Shown here: piece by piece, positions 6,161 through 7,259 of the stretch | How the letters are laid out: every line of letters starts with the position of its first letter | Numbering within the stretch: the stretch's first letter is position 1 | The notes under the pieces: generated by a model | What the model saw: only the letters and a program-made list of their open reading frames with translations | Database searches by the model: none | What the model was told of the DNA's origin: nothing | Origin: SG8-40 sp050050435 | Lineage (GTDB): Bacteria; Pseudomonadota; Gammaproteobacteria; Burkholderiales; Eutrophovitaceae | Assembly: GCA_050050435.1 (NCBI GenBank) | Contig: JASFUE010000166.1 | Coordinates: 1 to 7,259, forward strand | Length of the DNA: 7,259 nucleotides | Reading direction: 5' to 3' | Made by a program: the position numbers and the translations under genes

Positions 6161-7201
6161 TCAGTGAGCCTGCTCGATGAATTCGTGCACGGCGCGTGCG
6201 CAATCGGCCACGAGTTGCGGGCCGCGATATATCAGGCCCGTGTAGAGCTGGATCAATGATGCGCCGGCGGACAGCTTCTCTATCGCATCGCCCGCTTTCA
6301 TGATGCCGCCCACGGCAATGACGGGAAGTTGGCCTGCCAGCGCCTCGTGTAGCCATCCGACAACCTGGGTAGCTCGCTCTCTCAATGGCGCTCCGCTCAG
6401 CCCGCCTGCCTGACCGGCGTCTCGCAGGTCCTCTACGCCAGCCCGGGACGTGGTGGTGTTTGTTGCGATGATTGCGTCCATCTCGTGGCTACATACCGTC
6501 TGCGCTACGTATTGCACATCGGATTTGTCCAGATCGGGCGAGATTTTCACGGCGATGGGCACCCGCCGGCCGTATTCCTCGCTCAATATCCTGCGTTCGA
6601 GGGCCAGACCCATTAACAGTTCCTGTAGCGCGGCACCTTCCTGCAGATTGCGCAAATTCTGTGTGTTCGGAGACGAGATGTTGATGGTCACATAGCTTGC
6701 GTGCGGGTATACCGCGCGCAGGCAGTAGCGATAGTCTTCCAGCGCGCGCTCGATTGGGGTATCGAAGTTTTTTCCGATATTGATTCCAAGAATACCGTCA
6801 TATGGCGACGCGCGTACGTTGGCAACGAAGCGTTCGACCCCGTCGTTGTTGAAGCCCATTCGATTGACGAGGGCCTGCGCCCGGGGCAGGCGAAACAGCC
6901 GTTGCGGCGCATTGCCCGGTTGCGCGCGGGGTGTGACCGTGCCGACTTCGATAAATCCGAACCCCAATTTCGACAAGGCATCGACATGCTCGGCGTTCTT
7001 GTCCAGTCCGGCGGCCAGACCAACCGGATTGGGAAAGCGCAGCCCCATAACCGTTTGTGGTGTCTCGACGACGGGGCCAGCAAGGCAGGGCAGTATGCCA
7101 AGGCGATTTGCTACATCCAGGCCGGTCAGGGTGATGCTGTGTGCGCGCTCCGGATCAAGCGCGAACAAGAGCGGACGCGCTAGCGAATACAACACGGACA
7201 C
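6161..7201 (-). CDS. pyrD: Dihydroorotate dehydrogenase, quinone-dependent (class 2)
   Basis: It oxidises dihydroorotate to orotate in pyrimidine synthesis, using FMN and passing electrons to membrane quinone. The 346 residues match E. coli PyrD (336) closely throughout. The catalytic base is a serine (Ser177 in NISSPNT), which marks class 2; class 1 enzymes have cysteine there. The N-terminal helix LYSLARPLLFALDPERAH is the membrane- and quinone-facing segment of class 2. Other landmarks are GLAAGLDK (Lys68), GTVTPR-x-QPGN, NRMGFNN, GINIGKN, ATNTT, GGLSG and the FMN phosphate site VGGI with YTGLIYRGP. The start is uncertain: GTG at 7201, GTG at 7195 and TTG at 7192 are all possible, and the shortest best matches the E. 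coli N-terminus. The frame also stays open to the window edge. It is the first visible gene of the minus-strand string. Confidence 0.95.
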   Translation of the reverse strand: MSVLYSLARPLLFALDPERAHSITLTGLDVANRLGILPCLAGPVVETPQTVMGLRFPNPVGLAAGLDKNAEHVDALSKLGFGFIEVGTVTPRAQPGNAPQRLFRLPRAQALVNRMGFNNDGVERFVANVRASPYDGILGINIGKNFDTPIERALEDYRYCLRAVYPHASYVTINISSPNTQNLRNLQEGAALQELLMGLALERRILSEEYGRRVPIAVKISPDLDKSDVQYVAQTVCSHEMDAIIATNTTTSRAGVEDLRDAGQAGGLSGAPLRERATQVVGWLHEALAGQLPVIAVGGIMKAGDAIEKLSAGASLIQLYTGLIYRGPQLVADCARAVHEFIEQAH

Positions 7202-7202
7202 A

Positions 7203-7237
7203 GGTTGCGCAATTGCACGCCCGGTTGCGGCAATCGC
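7203..7237. repeat. Short imperfect direct repeat just upstream of pyrD
   Basis: GGTTGCGCAATTGC at 7203-7216 recurs with two changes and one inserted base as GGTTGCGGCAATCGC at 7223-7237, offset by 20 bases, about two helical turns. The first copy includes the perfect palindrome TTGCGCAA at 7205-7212. It could be a regulator site or chance in GC-rich DNA. The 58 bases from 7202 to the window end otherwise show no recognisable gene end or promoter. Confidence 0.3.
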
Positions 7238-7259
7238 GTCACGTTCACGCCTCGGGCGC

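Overview
The window looks like chromosomal DNA from a proteobacterium, most likely a betaproteobacterium or a closely related gammaproteobacterium. The basis is an Nth close to the E. coli protein, a class 2 PyrD, a DUF1841 gene directly after nth, and a stand-alone soluble RnfB next to nth, an arrangement I associate with betaproteobacteria. The DNA is GC-rich by eye and densely coded. No RNA genes, insertion sequences, CRISPR arrays or phage genes were recognised, and no gene-free stretch exceeds 300 bases.

Left part (1-595, plus strand): the 3' end of a class I c-type cytochrome gene, followed 69 bases later by a complete small secreted monoheme cytochrome c of the c553/c4-domain type. A strong hairpin with T runs on both sides (about 627-657) separates this unit from the convergent genes to its right.

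Right part (738-7201, minus strand): five closely packed genes, read right to left. They are pyrD (class 2, quinone-dependent dihydroorotate dehydrogenase), a 1184-residue iron-sulfur flavoprotein, rnfB-like ferredoxin, nth (endonuclease III) and a DUF1841 gene. The gaps are 4 bases, 10 bases, 91 bases and a 1-base overlap, so all five could share one transcript that ends at the shared terminator.

The most notable item is the 1184-residue protein. It carries an unrecognised N-terminal helical region, a GltD-type Fe-S plus FAD/NAD(P) module and a PyrK-type FAD/NAD/[2Fe-2S] module in one chain. These are the same two modules that form the electron-bifurcating NfnB and NfnA subunits, here joined in the order NfnB-like then NfnA-like. 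Directly downstream lies a soluble RnfB carrying a predicted three Fe-S clusters, with no other rnf genes in view. A plausible reading, which is inference only, is that the flavoprotein moves electrons between NAD(P)H and this ferredoxin-like partner. The class 2 PyrD next door should not need a PyrK partner, so that adjacency is a puzzle or simply operon packing.
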